Assembly (NCBI RefSeq): GCF_002395745.1
Contig: NZ_DGUN01000051.1
Coordinates: 62,001 to 126,000, forward strand
Direction of reading: 5' to 3'
Source: Fibrobacter sp. UBA4309
GTDB lineage: Bacteria; Fibrobacterota; Fibrobacteria; Fibrobacterales; Fibrobacteraceae
DNA length: 64,000 nt
Positions 1 through 12,617 of this stretch are shown one piece after another. A program made the position numbers and the translations under genes. Each line of letters begins with the position of its first letter. The first letter of the stretch is position 1. The notes beneath the pieces were generated by a model. That model ran no database searches. It was not told where the DNA came from and saw nothing but the letters and a program-made list of their open reading frames with translations.

Positions 1-50
1 GCCGAAATCTAGAAATATTTCCGGCAACTTTTTCCAAGAAAATAAATAGA

Positions 51-70
51 CCCCCGGATAACTCCGGGGG
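51..70 (-). terminator. Terminator of the first GH10 gene
   Basis: Perfect 8-bp stem CCCCCGGA/TCCGGGGG with a 4-base loop, followed on the minus strand by a T-rich run. It lies 27 bases past the stop of the GH10 gene. Bases 1-50 hold no gene that I can see. Confidence 0.85.
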
Positions 71-97
71 CCTGCGGTGTTTTGGATTAGGATTCTC

Positions 98-1930
98 TTA
101 ACGGGCCACGCGGACGCTCTGGAGCTGTCCAGTGAGGCGGTTACGCAGGTAGTAGACGCCCGAGTTCTTCACTGCGCTGGAAGTCTTGAGGATTTCAGCG
201 GCAGCATCGAAGCCGTAGGCGCTCAGCACGCCGAGGCGCACGCCCTGCTGGTCAAACACGAAGTAGTCCTGGAGGGTGTTCTGTTCGAACTGGACGTCCT
301 TCACGATTCCATCGGTTCCGCCGCCGATCGGTTCCGGGTCGGTCGCGTTGGCACCCTTCACGAAGGTGAAGTAGTCCACGTCGAACCAGGCGCCAGTCAC
401 ATCCATGCGGAGGATATGCTTGCCGGCCGGGAGCGTCACGTTGGCAGAGACCTTGTTGTAGTCGTCGTAGTTCTCTTCGCCAGAAGATGCGGCCGGCACA
501 GAAATCTTGTCGGTGAGTTCCTTGCCATCGAGGGACATCTGGAAGCTGGAGGTAGAACCTGCGGCAGCCACGGCGGCAAAGAAGGTATATTCGCCTGCTT
601 CGGCAACATTGATAGTGTATTCGAGCCAGTCGCCTTCGTTGTTGTAGCCCACCACGACCCCGGTAGCCTTCTTGTACAGGTCAACGCCGGTATCGCTGCG
701 GTAGTCGGAGTTGCCATGGTTTTCGGAATCGGCGTCATAGTAAGACTGGTTGGAGGAGCCGTCTTCGTTCTTGCCCTTGCCCGGAATGTCGAAATCTTCG
801 GCTTCAACCTTGCCCGGGACGGCAATCGCTTCGCCCTTGAACGGGAGCTGCGGTTCCGGATCGACCTGAGTGAGTTCGCCCGTCGGAAGGCCCGTCGTGT
901 TGACACCCTTGTTCTTGGAGAGGTAATCCTTGAGCCAGGTCATGGCCGGACGATCCTTGCCATCCCTGATAATACCGGAGTTACCGTTCGTGGTCCAAGT
1001 TGAACCGTAGATATAGCCCCAAAGGGTGATACCGGCGATGTGTTCATTTTCCATGAAGTAGGAGATCTGCTGAGAGTAGCAGTTCTTCTGGTCGTTATCG
1101 TCTGCAGTAGCGATATCGTATTCAGAGATGAACATCGGCATCTGGGTTTTGCTCCAGATTTCTTCAATAGCGCTCTTGAGCGTATTGATGTTCAAGCAGG
1201 AACCGCCACCGCCCTGGCCACCAGCCTGACCGCCGGAAACCTGCATGTCGTGAGCCTGCAAGCCGTAGGCGTCAACCGGAGCACCAGCCTTTTTCAGCTT
1301 GTTGATCAGGTCGATACCTTCGTTCTTCTGCCACTGCACAGTGTTATAGTCGTTATAAATGAGGATTGCATCCGGCCAACGTTCACGAGCCATCTTGAAT
1401 GCGGTCACCACGAATTCGTAGTTGCCGTTATCGCCACCGAGTGCCGGAATGATGTTGTTGTTATTGCCGTATCCAGAGTGGTAACCGCCACCAGACTTGA
1501 TAGCTTCGTTCACCACGTCAATCATTTCAAGATCGGGGTAATGTTTCTTGACGGCGTCCATCCAGTTCGTGATGGCCGTCTTGGTATCGTTTGCGCTAAG
1601 GCCGTTCAACCAGTTCGGATACTGGGAGCCCCAAACCAGGGCATGGAACTTGAAGTGCCCGCCATTGTTCTTTGCCCAGTTGTAGGCAGCATCGCAACCG
1701 CTCCAGTTGAAATTACCGCGGGAACCTTCGATAGAGGCCCACTTACATTCGTTTTCGGCGGTAATCTGGTTCCACAACTGCGTAAAGTCGCTACGAACCT
1801 GACCGCGTGTCGTAATGTTACCGACGAACTTGGCAGCGCCATCGGCCAGGCCGGGCCCTGCGAAAGAGACCGTCGACGCCGCAAGAGCGATCGTTGCGGC
1901 CCTAGCAACTGATGAAAGTATGTTTTTCAT
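98..1930 (-). CDS. Secreted GH10 endo-1,4-beta-xylanase with CBM6 (copy 1)
   Basis: Endo-xylanase that cuts the beta-1,4 xylan backbone outside the cell. The 610-residue product has a signal peptide (about 1-24), a GH10 domain (about 27-360) with acid/base E142 in DVVNEA and nucleophile E270 in MFISEYD, a CBM6 (about 385-525) and a C-terminal Fibrobacter-type module ending in the VFDQQGVRLGVL and GVYYLRNRLTG motifs. The ATG at 1930 is preferred because an AAGGA lies 9-10 bases upstream; an in-frame ATG at 1939 overlaps that site. A Gly-rich loop follows AHDMQ. The next gene upstream (2128-3996) is a tandem duplicate. A regulon operator lies at 2036-2050. Family and catalytic residues are clear; substrate preference is inferred. 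Confidence 0.95.
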   Translation of the reverse strand: MKNILSSVARAATIALAASTVSFAGPGLADGAAKFVGNITTRGQVRSDFTQLWNQITAENECKWASIEGSRGNFNWSGCDAAYNWAKNNGGHFKFHALVWGSQYPNWLNGLSANDTKTAITNWMDAVKKHYPDLEMIDVVNEAIKSGGGYHSGYGNNNNIIPALGGDNGNYEFVVTAFKMARERWPDAILIYNDYNTVQWQKNEGIDLINKLKKAGAPVDAYGLQAHDMQVSGGQAGGQGGGGSCLNINTLKSAIEEIWSKTQMPMFISEYDIATADDNDQKNCYSQQISYFMENEHIAGITLWGYIYGSTWTTNGNSGIIRDGKDRPAMTWLKDYLSKNKGVNTTGLPTGELTQVDPEPQLPFKGEAIAVPGKVEAEDFDIPGKGKNEDGSSNQSYYDADSENHGNSDYRSDTGVDLYKKATGVVVGYNNEGDWLEYTINVAEAGEYTFFAAVAAAGSTSSFQMSLDGKELTDKISVPAASSGEENYDDYNKVSANVTLPAGKHILRMDVTGAWFDVDYFTFVKGANATDPEPIGGGTDGIVKDVQFEQNTLQDYFVFDQQGVRLGVLSAYGFDAAAEILKTSSAVKNSGVYYLRNRLTGQLQSVRVAR

Positions 1931-1984
1931 GATCCACATCCTTGAATTATTGTTAATAAGGCCGACAGCCTTGCCAACCCATAA

Positions 1985-2050
1985 TAAAACTACCCCGAAA
2001 AATGTGGACTTTTTCACGCCTGAAGAGTGTTTCCATGGACAATCTATCCA
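1985..2050 (-). promoter_or_regulatory. Regulon operator and -10 box for GH10 copy 1
   Basis: Operator at 2036-2050 (minus strand TGGATAGATTGTCCA), then 43 bp, then -10 box TAGTTTTA at 1985-1992. No good -35 hexamer is present, which suits an activator-dependent promoter. Confidence 0.75.
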
Positions 2051-2070
2051 TAGAAACAGCAAAAACGACC

Positions 2071-2090
2071 CCCGAAACCTCCGTTTCGGG
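2071..2090 (-). terminator. Terminator of GH10 copy 2
   Basis: Stem CCCGAAAC/GTTTCGGG with a 4-base loop; the minus strand continues GGTCGTTTTTGC. It sits between the stop at 2128 and the operator of the next gene. Confidence 0.75.
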
Positions 2091-2127
2091 ACCCGTTTTC
2101 TAGAATTTCGAGCTTTTCAGGGTACGA

Positions 2128-3996
2128 TTAGCGGGCGATACGGATTTTTTGCATTTCTCCGGTAAAGCGGTTACGCAGCAGGTACACACCCGAGCACTTA
2201 ATGTCGGCAGAAGAACGGAGGATTTCCGCGGCGCCGTCGAAACCATAGGCACTCATGACACCCAGGTTGACGCCGTGCATGTCGAACACGAAGTAATCCT
2301 GGAGGGCGTTCGGGTCGTATTTCACGACCTGCGGGATAGCGTCCGTGCCCGGTTCATCCTTCACAATCGGTTCCGGATCGGTAGCGTCCTTCCCCTTCAC
2401 GAAGGTGAAGTAGTCCACGTCGAACCAGGCGCCGGTCACGTCCATGCGCAAGATATGCTTGCCCGCCGGGAGGGTCACATTCGCGCTGACCTTGTTGTAG
2501 TCATCGTAGTTTTCTTCGCCAGACGTTGCCGCAGGAACCGAAACCACGCCGGTGAGTTCCTTGCCGTCGAGAGAAAGCTGGAAGCTAGAGGTAGAACCTG
2601 CGGCTGCCACGGCGGCAAACATGGTGTAGTCGCCCGCCTCCTTCACGTTCACGGTCCATTCGAGCCAGTCGCCTTCGCTGTTGTAGCCAACGATAACGCC
2701 CGTCGCCTTCTTGTACAGGTCGACGCCAGTGCCCTTGCGGTAGTCGCTGTCGCCATGGTTCTCGGAATCGTCACCGTAAGAATCGTTGCTGGTGCCGTCT
2801 TCGTTACGGCCCACGCCCGGAATGTCAAAGTCTTCGGCCTCGATCTTGCCCGGGATGGCGATGGCCTCTCCCTTGAACGGGAGCTGCGGTTCGGGATCCA
2901 CGGTCGTCAAGACGCCAGTCGGAAGGCCGGTCGTGTTCACGCCCTTGTTGGTCTTCAGGTAATCCCTGAGCCACGCCAGGGCGGCGCGGTCCTTGCCGTC
3001 CTTGAGAATGCCGGAGCATCCGGGAGCCTTTCCGTTACAGTCGAGCCAGGTATGGCCATAGACATAGCCCCACAAGGTAATACCCGCAACATGCTCGTTT
3101 TCCATGAAGTGCGAAATCTGTTCGGAGTAGCACTGCTTCTGGATGTTGTCGTCGGTAGTCGCGATGTCGTATTCGCTGATGAACATCGGGGTCTGGGTCT
3201 TGTCCCAGATTTCCTTGGTAATGCTCTTGAGCGTATTGATGTTCAAGCAGACGCCGCCGCCACCGGTACCGCCCTGGCCACCGCCCTGGCTCATCATGTC
3301 GTGGGCCTGCAGGCCGTAGGCATCGACCGGAGCGCCGTTTTTCTTGATGGTCTGGATAAGCTGGATACCCTGATCCTTGTTCCACTGGACAGTGTTGTAG
3401 TCGTTATAGATAAGGATTGCCTTCGGCCAGCGTTCACGCGCCATCTTGAAGGCGGTGGTTATGAAGGTATAGTCACCATTGTTGTCGCCGCCGAGAGCCG
3501 GAATGATGTTGTTGTTCTTGCCGTAGGGAGAATGATAGCTGTTGTTGCCCGTACGGATAGCCTCGTTCACCACGTCAATCATCTCGATTTCGGGGTAATG
3601 TTCCTTGACCGCATCGAACCAGGCGGTAATCGCCTTCCTGGTTTCGTCGACGCTGAGGCCGTTAAGCCAGCCCGGATACTGGGAGCCCCACACCAAGGCG
3701 TGGAACTTGAAGTGCCCACCGTTATTCTTTGCCCAGTTATAGGCGGCATCGCAGGAGCCCCAGTTGTAGCGGCCGCGGGTTCCTTCGACAGAGCCCCACT
3801 TACAGCCGTTTTCGGCTGTAGCCTGGTTCCAGAGTTGGGTAAACTGGTCATTAGGACCAGGAGCAGTGCCAGACTGAGTGATGTTACCGATGAACTTCGC
3901 GGCGCCATCGGCCAAGCCGGGCCCTGCGAAAGAGAAAGTCGATGCCGCAAGAGCCACGGCAGCAACCCTTGTTGCAGTTAAGAGAATATTTTTCAT
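2128..3996 (-). CDS. Secreted GH10 endo-1,4-beta-xylanase with CBM6 (copy 2)
   Basis: A 622-residue xylanase, tandem duplicate of the gene at 98-1930 with the same order: signal peptide (1-24), GH10 (about 27-370; acid/base E145 in DVVNEA, nucleophile E275 in MFISEYD), CBM6 (about 395-535), C-terminal module (VFDMHGVNLGVM ... GVYLLRNRFTG ... IRIAR). The two signal peptides and CBM6 modules are nearly identical, while the GH10 domains differ more, including an insertion near residue 45 and around the YVYGHTWLDCNGK segment. The ATG at 3996 is the first codon with a signal peptide directly behind it; AAGGG lies 11 bases upstream. It diverges from the CE1 gene at 4284 across a shared operator. 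Confidence 0.95.
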   Translation of the reverse strand: MKNILLTATRVAAVALAASTFSFAGPGLADGAAKFIGNITQSGTAPGPNDQFTQLWNQATAENGCKWGSVEGTRGRYNWGSCDAAYNWAKNNGGHFKFHALVWGSQYPGWLNGLSVDETRKAITAWFDAVKEHYPEIEMIDVVNEAIRTGNNSYHSPYGKNNNIIPALGGDNNGDYTFITTAFKMARERWPKAILIYNDYNTVQWNKDQGIQLIQTIKKNGAPVDAYGLQAHDMMSQGGGQGGTGGGGVCLNINTLKSITKEIWDKTQTPMFISEYDIATTDDNIQKQCYSEQISHFMENEHVAGITLWGYVYGHTWLDCNGKAPGCSGILKDGKDRAALAWLRDYLKTNKGVNTTGLPTGVLTTVDPEPQLPFKGEAIAIPGKIEAEDFDIPGVGRNEDGTSNDSYGDDSENHGDSDYRKGTGVDLYKKATGVIVGYNSEGDWLEWTVNVKEAGDYTMFAAVAAAGSTSSFQLSLDGKELTGVVSVPAATSGEENYDDYNKVSANVTLPAGKHILRMDVTGAWFDVDYFTFVKGKDATDPEPIVKDEPGTDAIPQVVKYDPNALQDYFVFDMHGVNLGVMSAYGFDGAAEILRSSADIKCSGVYLLRNRFTGEMQKIRIAR

Positions 3997-4050
3997 ATCC
4001 TGTACATCCCTTATTTTAATGCGGCCGGCCACCACGCCAACCCACATAGA

Positions 4051-4116
4051 AAAAAATATCTCGCAAAAAAGGCAATGCATTGCGGGGAAATCAAGGTTCT
4101 ATTGACACTTTATCCA
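4051..4116 (-). promoter_or_regulatory. Regulon operator and -10 box for GH10 copy 2
   Basis: Operator at 4102-4116 (minus strand TGGATAAAGTGTCAA), 43 bp gap, -10 box TATTTTTT at 4051-4058. The site lies between divergent genes. On the plus side the matching distance holds only a poor -10 (CATTTTAG near 4158), so control of the CE1 gene is uncertain. Confidence 0.75.
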
Positions 4117-4283
4117 AGTACAATTTTTTCTTACACGAATTTTTATTGTTTTTTGCGCATTTTAGGCAATCCGTTATTTATATCAACATTTTTTTACACA
4201 ATACTCTAGCATTTGAGACGAAAAAGATTTACTTTTCTAAAAGAATACCGCAAGGGAGCGGTTTGGAAAAAAAGGAGTCAAAA

Positions 4284-5816
4284 ATGAAATTTCCCCAAAT
4301 TATGGGACTTGCCAGCATTTTGGCAATGTCTAGTACTATGGCGTTCGCCTGGAGTATTAGCGGTAAAGTCCAATCTGCCGGCTCGGGCAGAGCACTCGCT
4401 GGCGTAACCATCAACTCTTTCAACTACGCAGGAGTCGCTACAACGACCGCCGAAGACGGTACGTTCAGCATCAACACCGATTCGGACGCCCTGTTCGGCG
4501 TTGCCAGCGCAAGGATGTCCGCAAACATCCACGGCGGCGTTTTCTCGCTTGACGGCGTGAACGCCCACCAACTCAAGATTTCTGCAATCAACGCTCTCGG
4601 CAAGGTCACCTTCCAGCGTTCCTTCTACGAGATTAACGGCTCCGTGAGCATTGACCTCGCCAAGGCTGCCGGCCATAGCGCAAACTTCGTACGCGTAACC
4701 GCCGACGGATCCTCGCAGACCTATATCGTGAAGGGCAAGAATGCTCTCCTCAAGGAAGGCGATCCGCTTCCTTCCCTCATGTTCGCGCTGGACGGCTACA
4801 AGAACGTCTCCTACACGATGTCTGCAGAAGTGGAAACAGACGTAGTCATCAAGATGGAACGCGGCACCAACACCACGAGTTCTGCCACGGTCGCCCAGAG
4901 CTCGAATGACGTCGTCAAGTCTTCTTCTAGTGTCGAGGCTCCGACCAGCTCCGAAGAGGCAAAGTCCTCCGCGAGCCAGGACCCGATTACGGTCGACTGC
5001 TCCGGCAAGACCGCAAAGCACGTAGACAAGCAGCAAATGTACGTGACCGTCGACGGCAAGAAGCGTACCTTCATTATGCACATTCCGGACACCTACAAGG
5101 GCGACAAGCCGGTACCGCTCGTTGTCGACTACCACCCGATTGGCGGATCCGGTGAAGGCCAGTACAGTGGCACGACTTACAGGTCCCAGACCGATCCCGA
5201 AGGCGTAATCACCCTGTACCCGGATGGCACGGCCAAGGGCGGTGGCGGAATGATGGGCAACATGCCCGGCTGGAACGTAGGTCCCTGCTGCTCTAACGAC
5301 GACGACGTCAAGTTCTCCCGCGAAATGATCAAGGCAGTCAAGGAAATCGCCTGTATCGACCCGCAGCGCATCTATGCGACCGGTTTCTCCATGGGAGGCG
5401 GTATGAGTAACCACGTGGCCTGTTTCATGTCTGACGTCTATGCCGCAGTCGCTCCTGCAGGTATGGACCTGAACAAGACGAACAGCGCCCAGTGCAACCC
5501 GGATCGTCCGATTTCTGTCATCAACTTCCGCGGCACCAACGACGGTACCTGCCGTTACGAAGGTGGCGATAGCGGCTTCAATGACGGTTTGAACTTCCTC
5601 GGAGCCAAGGGAACCTTCGAATTCTGGAAAGAAAAGAACGGATGCACCGGTTCTGCAACCAAGAACGCCAGCGGCTGCGACGAATACTCCAACTGCAGGG
5701 ACGGCGTGAAGGTCGTGCTCTGCACCAAGCAGGGTGGCGGTCACGAACAGGGCGACGGCAAGATTGGCTGGCCGTTCCTCAAGCAGTTCACGCTGCCTGC
5801 CAGCTTCGTGAAGTAA
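4284..5816 (+). CDS. Secreted CE1 / feruloyl-esterase-like hydrolase with internal sorting-tail-like module
   Basis: Serine esterase of the PHB-depolymerase/CE1 type, probably removing ferulate or other acyl groups from arabinoxylan. The 510-residue product has a signal peptide (1-22), a carboxypeptidase-regulatory-like beta-sandwich (about 24-65), a segment at about 95-150 that reads like a type-9-secretion tail (INALGKVTFQRSF ... FVRVTADG), a Ser-rich linker (about 198-232) and the esterase domain (about 240-510) with nucleophile S369 in GFSMGG. It has no CBM6 and no C-terminal tail. AAAGGAG lies 7 bases before the ATG. It is the only enzyme of the island on the plus strand. Cys-rich loops (GPCCSND, HVACF) suggest disulfides. 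Acyl specificity is inferred. Confidence 0.85.
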   Translation: MKFPQIMGLASILAMSSTMAFAWSISGKVQSAGSGRALAGVTINSFNYAGVATTTAEDGTFSINTDSDALFGVASARMSANIHGGVFSLDGVNAHQLKISAINALGKVTFQRSFYEINGSVSIDLAKAAGHSANFVRVTADGSSQTYIVKGKNALLKEGDPLPSLMFALDGYKNVSYTMSAEVETDVVIKMERGTNTTSSATVAQSSNDVVKSSSSVEAPTSSEEAKSSASQDPITVDCSGKTAKHVDKQQMYVTVDGKKRTFIMHIPDTYKGDKPVPLVVDYHPIGGSGEGQYSGTTYRSQTDPEGVITLYPDGTAKGGGGMMGNMPGWNVGPCCSNDDDVKFSREMIKAVKEIACIDPQRIYATGFSMGGGMSNHVACFMSDVYAAVAPAGMDLNKTNSAQCNPDRPISVINFRGTNDGTCRYEGGDSGFNDGLNFLGAKGTFEFWKEKNGCTGSATKNASGCDEYSNCRDGVKVVLCTKQGGGHEQGDGKIGWPFLKQFTLPASFVK

Positions 5817-5840
5817 GATTACTTTATATTCTCTCCCCCC

Positions 5841-5867
5841 AAAGGCGTCCTTTCCGGGACGCCTTTT
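5841..5867 (+). terminator. Terminator of the CE1 gene
   Basis: Stem AAGGCGTCC/GGGACGCCTT followed by TTTTC on the plus strand, 25 bases after the stop. Confidence 0.85.
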
Positions 5868-5882
5868 CTACATCACAAAAAG

Positions 5883-5902
5883 CGCTCCGGTATCCCGGAG
5901 CG
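5883..5902 (-). terminator. Terminator of the GH95 gene (probably bidirectional)
   Basis: Stem CGCTCCGG/CCGGAGCG with T runs on both sides, between the convergent CE1 and GH95 genes. Confidence 0.8.
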
Positions 5903-5938
5903 TTTTTTGGGTTGGATGTGGAGATCTTTCTTAAAGAA

Positions 5939-8923
5939 TTACAAAGCCTTTATTTTAATGACCTTGCTTGCGGAACCGCAGCGGACTTGCGCCACGTAGA
6001 TTCCAGATTTCAGCGAGGCGAATTCCACGACACCGGAACCCGAGCCAGTCTTCTTTGCCACCAGATTCCCGTTGGTGTCGTAGAGCACCGCCGTAAAGCC
6101 AGTACCAGCCGGCACGTTGACCATCAGGGCTACCGAGGCTCGCGCCATACGGATTTCGCGAACGGAGATCATGGATACAGCCGTATGGACAGGCATGACC
6201 GGCATTCCCTCCCCCTTGATTTCGTACCAGTCCACATTCATCAGGTACGTGTCGCCACCGTTATAGGTGAACACGAGCTTCTGTTCGCCGGCAGCCAAAT
6301 CAAGGGTGCCCGTGGCTTCGTACCAATCGTTCCAACCATCTGTCTTCGAGGGGTCTACGGTAATGGAGCCAAGCACCTTCCCCGCCGTATCCGTCACGGT
6401 AATGGAGCTTTCTTCTTCGGAGGCCGTCGCCACACGGGCCGTGAGAGTGTATTTCCCTGCCGAAGGAATCTTCACCAGGTAGCTGGACCAGTCACCGTCA
6501 TTGATCCAGCCGAGATTCGGCACGCCGGCCTCGTCGGGTTCAATCTGCACGCCATCCATAGCGACATAGCTCTCGGCTTCGATCTTGCCCGGGACCTCGA
6601 CCGGTTCGTACGGCTGGTTCGTGAGCTTGAGGTTGCCGTCGAATTCATAGACTTTTCCGGGAACCGTCGCAGTAGTGAACTTGTTGGAGCCGTTCACCAA
6701 GTTGAGCGTCTGCCCCACATCGGACTTGATGGCGACATACGTGAGCTTGCCGCCCTTCCAGGCCATAGAATCAATCTCGAAGCCGCCGCGGGCACGGATA
6801 CCCCTGATGCTTCCATCCTTCCACTGCGAGGGGAGCGCGGGCAGCAAGTTAATCCTGTTGTTATGACTCTGCATGAGCATCTCGTTCACGCCCGAGACCG
6901 CACCGAAGTTGCCGTCAATCTGGAACGGCGGGTGCGCATCGAAGAGGTTGTTGTAAGTCTTGTTCGGCGTAAGGAGCATGCGGATCATCTTGTAGGCATG
7001 ATCGCCGTCGTGCATGCGGGCCCAGAAGTTGATTTTCCAGGCCAAGGACCAACCGGTCGCATCGTCGCCGCGCTGCTGCAGCGTGACGCCTGCGCCCTTG
7101 ATCAGGTCGGGAGTCTCTTCGGGCGTAATCTGCGCGCTCGGGAAAAGGCCGTACAAGTGCGAAATATGGCGGTTCTTGTTGTTCGGGTCGTCCCAGTCCT
7201 GGAGCCATTCCGTAATCTGGCCGTACTTGCCCGTCTTTGTAGGCGGGAGCCTCTTGACGGTCGCTTCCATCTTGGCTCGAACATCCTCGTCGACGCCGAG
7301 AATCTTGGACGCCTCAATCGTGTAGTTCAGCACGTCGCGGATAATCTGGTTATCCATCGTCGGGCCAAAGCAGACGTTGTAGCCGCTGTGGTCGTTTTCC
7401 GGAGAATCGCTCGGGGCCGTTACCAGGTACTTGTTGCCGGTCGTCGGCTCTTCCACAAGGCTGTTCACGAAGAAGAGCGCCGCTCCCTTCATGGTAGAAT
7501 AGACATCCTGCAAATAAGCCTTGTCGGTCGGATTGAAGAGGAAATGCTCCCACAGGTGCGTGCTGAGCCAGCCAGCACCACTCGGCCAGAGCCCCCACGC
7601 GCCGTCAATCGGGGCAGAACGGTTCCAGAGGTCGGTATTGTGGTGTTCCACCCAGCCTTCGTCTACGCCCCAGTGCACCTTGGCAGTCTTTTCGCCCTGC
7701 GGCACCATGCTCTTGATTTTGTCGATGAGAGGCCACACGCATTCCTCGAGGTTCGCCGTCTCTACCGGCCAGTAGTTCATTTCGAGGTTGATGTTCGTGG
7801 TGTACTTGCTACCCCACATCGGGTTCGTGTCCTTGTTCCAGATCCCCTGCAGGTTCGCGGGCTGGCCGCCCTTGCGGGAACTTGCAATAAGCAGGTAGCG
7901 TCCGAACTGGTAATGGAGTTCCACAAGCGAGGGGTCGTTCGTAGAATTGAAATTCTTCACGCGGGTGCTGGTGATGTCGCCCGCGCTCTTGTCGGCGGTG
8001 CCCAGATCAATACTCACGCGATTGAAAATCGCCTGGTAGTCCTTCAAGTGGGCATTGAACAAGTCATCGTAAGACTTGCCCTCGACCTTGCTCATGATGC
8101 CCTCGGCAATGGCACCCGGGTCACCCGAAACATCGTTATACGACTTGAAGTTTGTCGCAATCGTAAGCACGAGCATCGCGGAATTCGCGCCCTGCACGTT
8201 GATATTCCCGTTCGAGACGGAAACCGTACCGCCATCGGCCACCACGTTCAGGCGGTTTTGGAACTTGATGGAATTTACCGTCACGTCGTAAACGAGCGTA
8301 TTGCCGCTATTCGACATCTTGTTGTTGCGGTGCGGAGTCGTCATGGTCGCGCCGAAACTCACCGATCCGCTCTTGTCTGCAGACAAACGAACAACAATCA
8401 CGTGGTCCGGGTAACTCGCGAAATATTCGCGCGTGTACTTCACGCCGCCCGCCGTATAGGTCGTCTTTGCAAGAGCCGTCTTGAGGTCGAGTTCGCGGCG
8501 GTAATTCGTGGCACCCGAATGTGACGTGGTAATCACGAGATCGCCCACCGGCTGGAAACTTGCCGGGCCGGGGCCAATCATGTAGTTCGATACGATGGAT
8601 TCGGCAGTCCTGTAGTCACCGCGCCACAGGGCATCGCGGGCATCCTTCAGGTGGCTAGCCGCCCCCTGCTTGTTGTTGTCGCCCGGGCCGCCCGACCAGA
8701 CGGTACCTTCGTTCAGGCCGATGATATCCTTGGCAACGCCACCGTAGACGATACCACCCATGTAGCCGTTCCCGATGGGGAGCGCGTTCGTGAATTCCGT
8801 CCCCGCATCGCTATCGTACCAGAGCGTAAGCGGATTTTCCGCCTGCGTTTCCGTAAAGGTGCCACAAGCCAGCACAAGCGCCAGGCCGAACTTTACAGCT
8901 TTATTCTTAACGAAATGAACCAT
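5939..8923 (-). CDS. Secreted GH95 alpha-L-fucosidase-like glycosidase
   Basis: Family GH95 inverting enzyme, classically alpha-1,2-L-fucosidase; some members act on alpha-L-galactosides. The 994-residue product has a signal peptide (about 1-28), the GH95 N-terminal beta-sandwich beginning NPLTLWYDSDAGTEF, an (alpha/alpha)6 barrel with the family motifs HHNTDLWNRSAP, TAPSDSPEND and FQIDGNFGAVSGVNEML (equivalents of the catalytic Asn, Glu and Asp), a CBM35/CBM6-like beta-sandwich (about 790-910) and a tail resembling the type-A sorting domain of type-9 secretion (LYDTNGNLVAKK ... SGIYVAQVR). AGGAG is very close to the ATG. Only 76 bp separate it from the GH2 gene, and no operator lies in that gap, so it may be transcribed with GH2. 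Confidence 0.88.
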   Translation of the reverse strand: MVHFVKNKAVKFGLALVLACGTFTETQAENPLTLWYDSDAGTEFTNALPIGNGYMGGIVYGGVAKDIIGLNEGTVWSGGPGDNNKQGAASHLKDARDALWRGDYRTAESIVSNYMIGPGPASFQPVGDLVITTSHSGATNYRRELDLKTALAKTTYTAGGVKYTREYFASYPDHVIVVRLSADKSGSVSFGATMTTPHRNNKMSNSGNTLVYDVTVNSIKFQNRLNVVADGGTVSVSNGNINVQGANSAMLVLTIATNFKSYNDVSGDPGAIAEGIMSKVEGKSYDDLFNAHLKDYQAIFNRVSIDLGTADKSAGDITSTRVKNFNSTNDPSLVELHYQFGRYLLIASSRKGGQPANLQGIWNKDTNPMWGSKYTTNINLEMNYWPVETANLEECVWPLIDKIKSMVPQGEKTAKVHWGVDEGWVEHHNTDLWNRSAPIDGAWGLWPSGAGWLSTHLWEHFLFNPTDKAYLQDVYSTMKGAALFFVNSLVEEPTTGNKYLVTAPSDSPENDHSGYNVCFGPTMDNQIIRDVLNYTIEASKILGVDEDVRAKMEATVKRLPPTKTGKYGQITEWLQDWDDPNNKNRHISHLYGLFPSAQITPEETPDLIKGAGVTLQQRGDDATGWSLAWKINFWARMHDGDHAYKMIRMLLTPNKTYNNLFDAHPPFQIDGNFGAVSGVNEMLMQSHNNRINLLPALPSQWKDGSIRGIRARGGFEIDSMAWKGGKLTYVAIKSDVGQTLNLVNGSNKFTTATVPGKVYEFDGNLKLTNQPYEPVEVPGKIEAESYVAMDGVQIEPDEAGVPNLGWINDGDWSSYLVKIPSAGKYTLTARVATASEEESSITVTDTAGKVLGSITVDPSKTDGWNDWYEATGTLDLAAGEQKLVFTYNGGDTYLMNVDWYEIKGEGMPVMPVHTAVSMISVREIRMARASVALMVNVPAGTGFTAVLYDTNGNLVAKKTGSGSGVVEFASLKSGIYVAQVRCGSASKVIKIKAL

Positions 8924-8944
8924 CTCTCCTCACTTTCCAGAAAA

Positions 8945-8971
8945 CATTCCGGAAGATACTCTCCCGGAATG
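8945..8971 (-). terminator. Hairpin between GH2 and GH95
   Basis: Stem CATTCCGG/CCGGAATG with an 11-base loop followed by TTTTC on the minus strand. It could be a partial terminator or processing site, since GH95 starts only 22 bases further on. Confidence 0.6.
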
Positions 8972-8999
8972 CTTTTGGTATGGTGTGTGTATAGGAACT

Positions 9000-12560
<3,561 letters not shown>

Positions 12561-12571
12561 AAGCAAAAAAA

Positions 12572-12593
12572 GCCCCGTCTCGACAGACGGGGC
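12572..12593 (-). terminator. Terminator of GH43 (12618-14684)
   Basis: Perfect 9-bp stem GCCCCGTCT/AGACGGGGC with a 4-base loop, then TTTTTTT on the minus strand. Confidence 0.9.
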
Positions 12594-12617
12594 ATCCGAG
12601 ATTTTCCTTGTGGGAAA

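Noticed and set aside
4102..4167. Second use of the operator at 4102-4116 for the plus-strand CE1 gene.
   Set aside because: At the required distance on the plus side only a poor -10 (CATTTTAG) is found. Co-regulation is possible but not supported by spacing, so no promoter was annotated.
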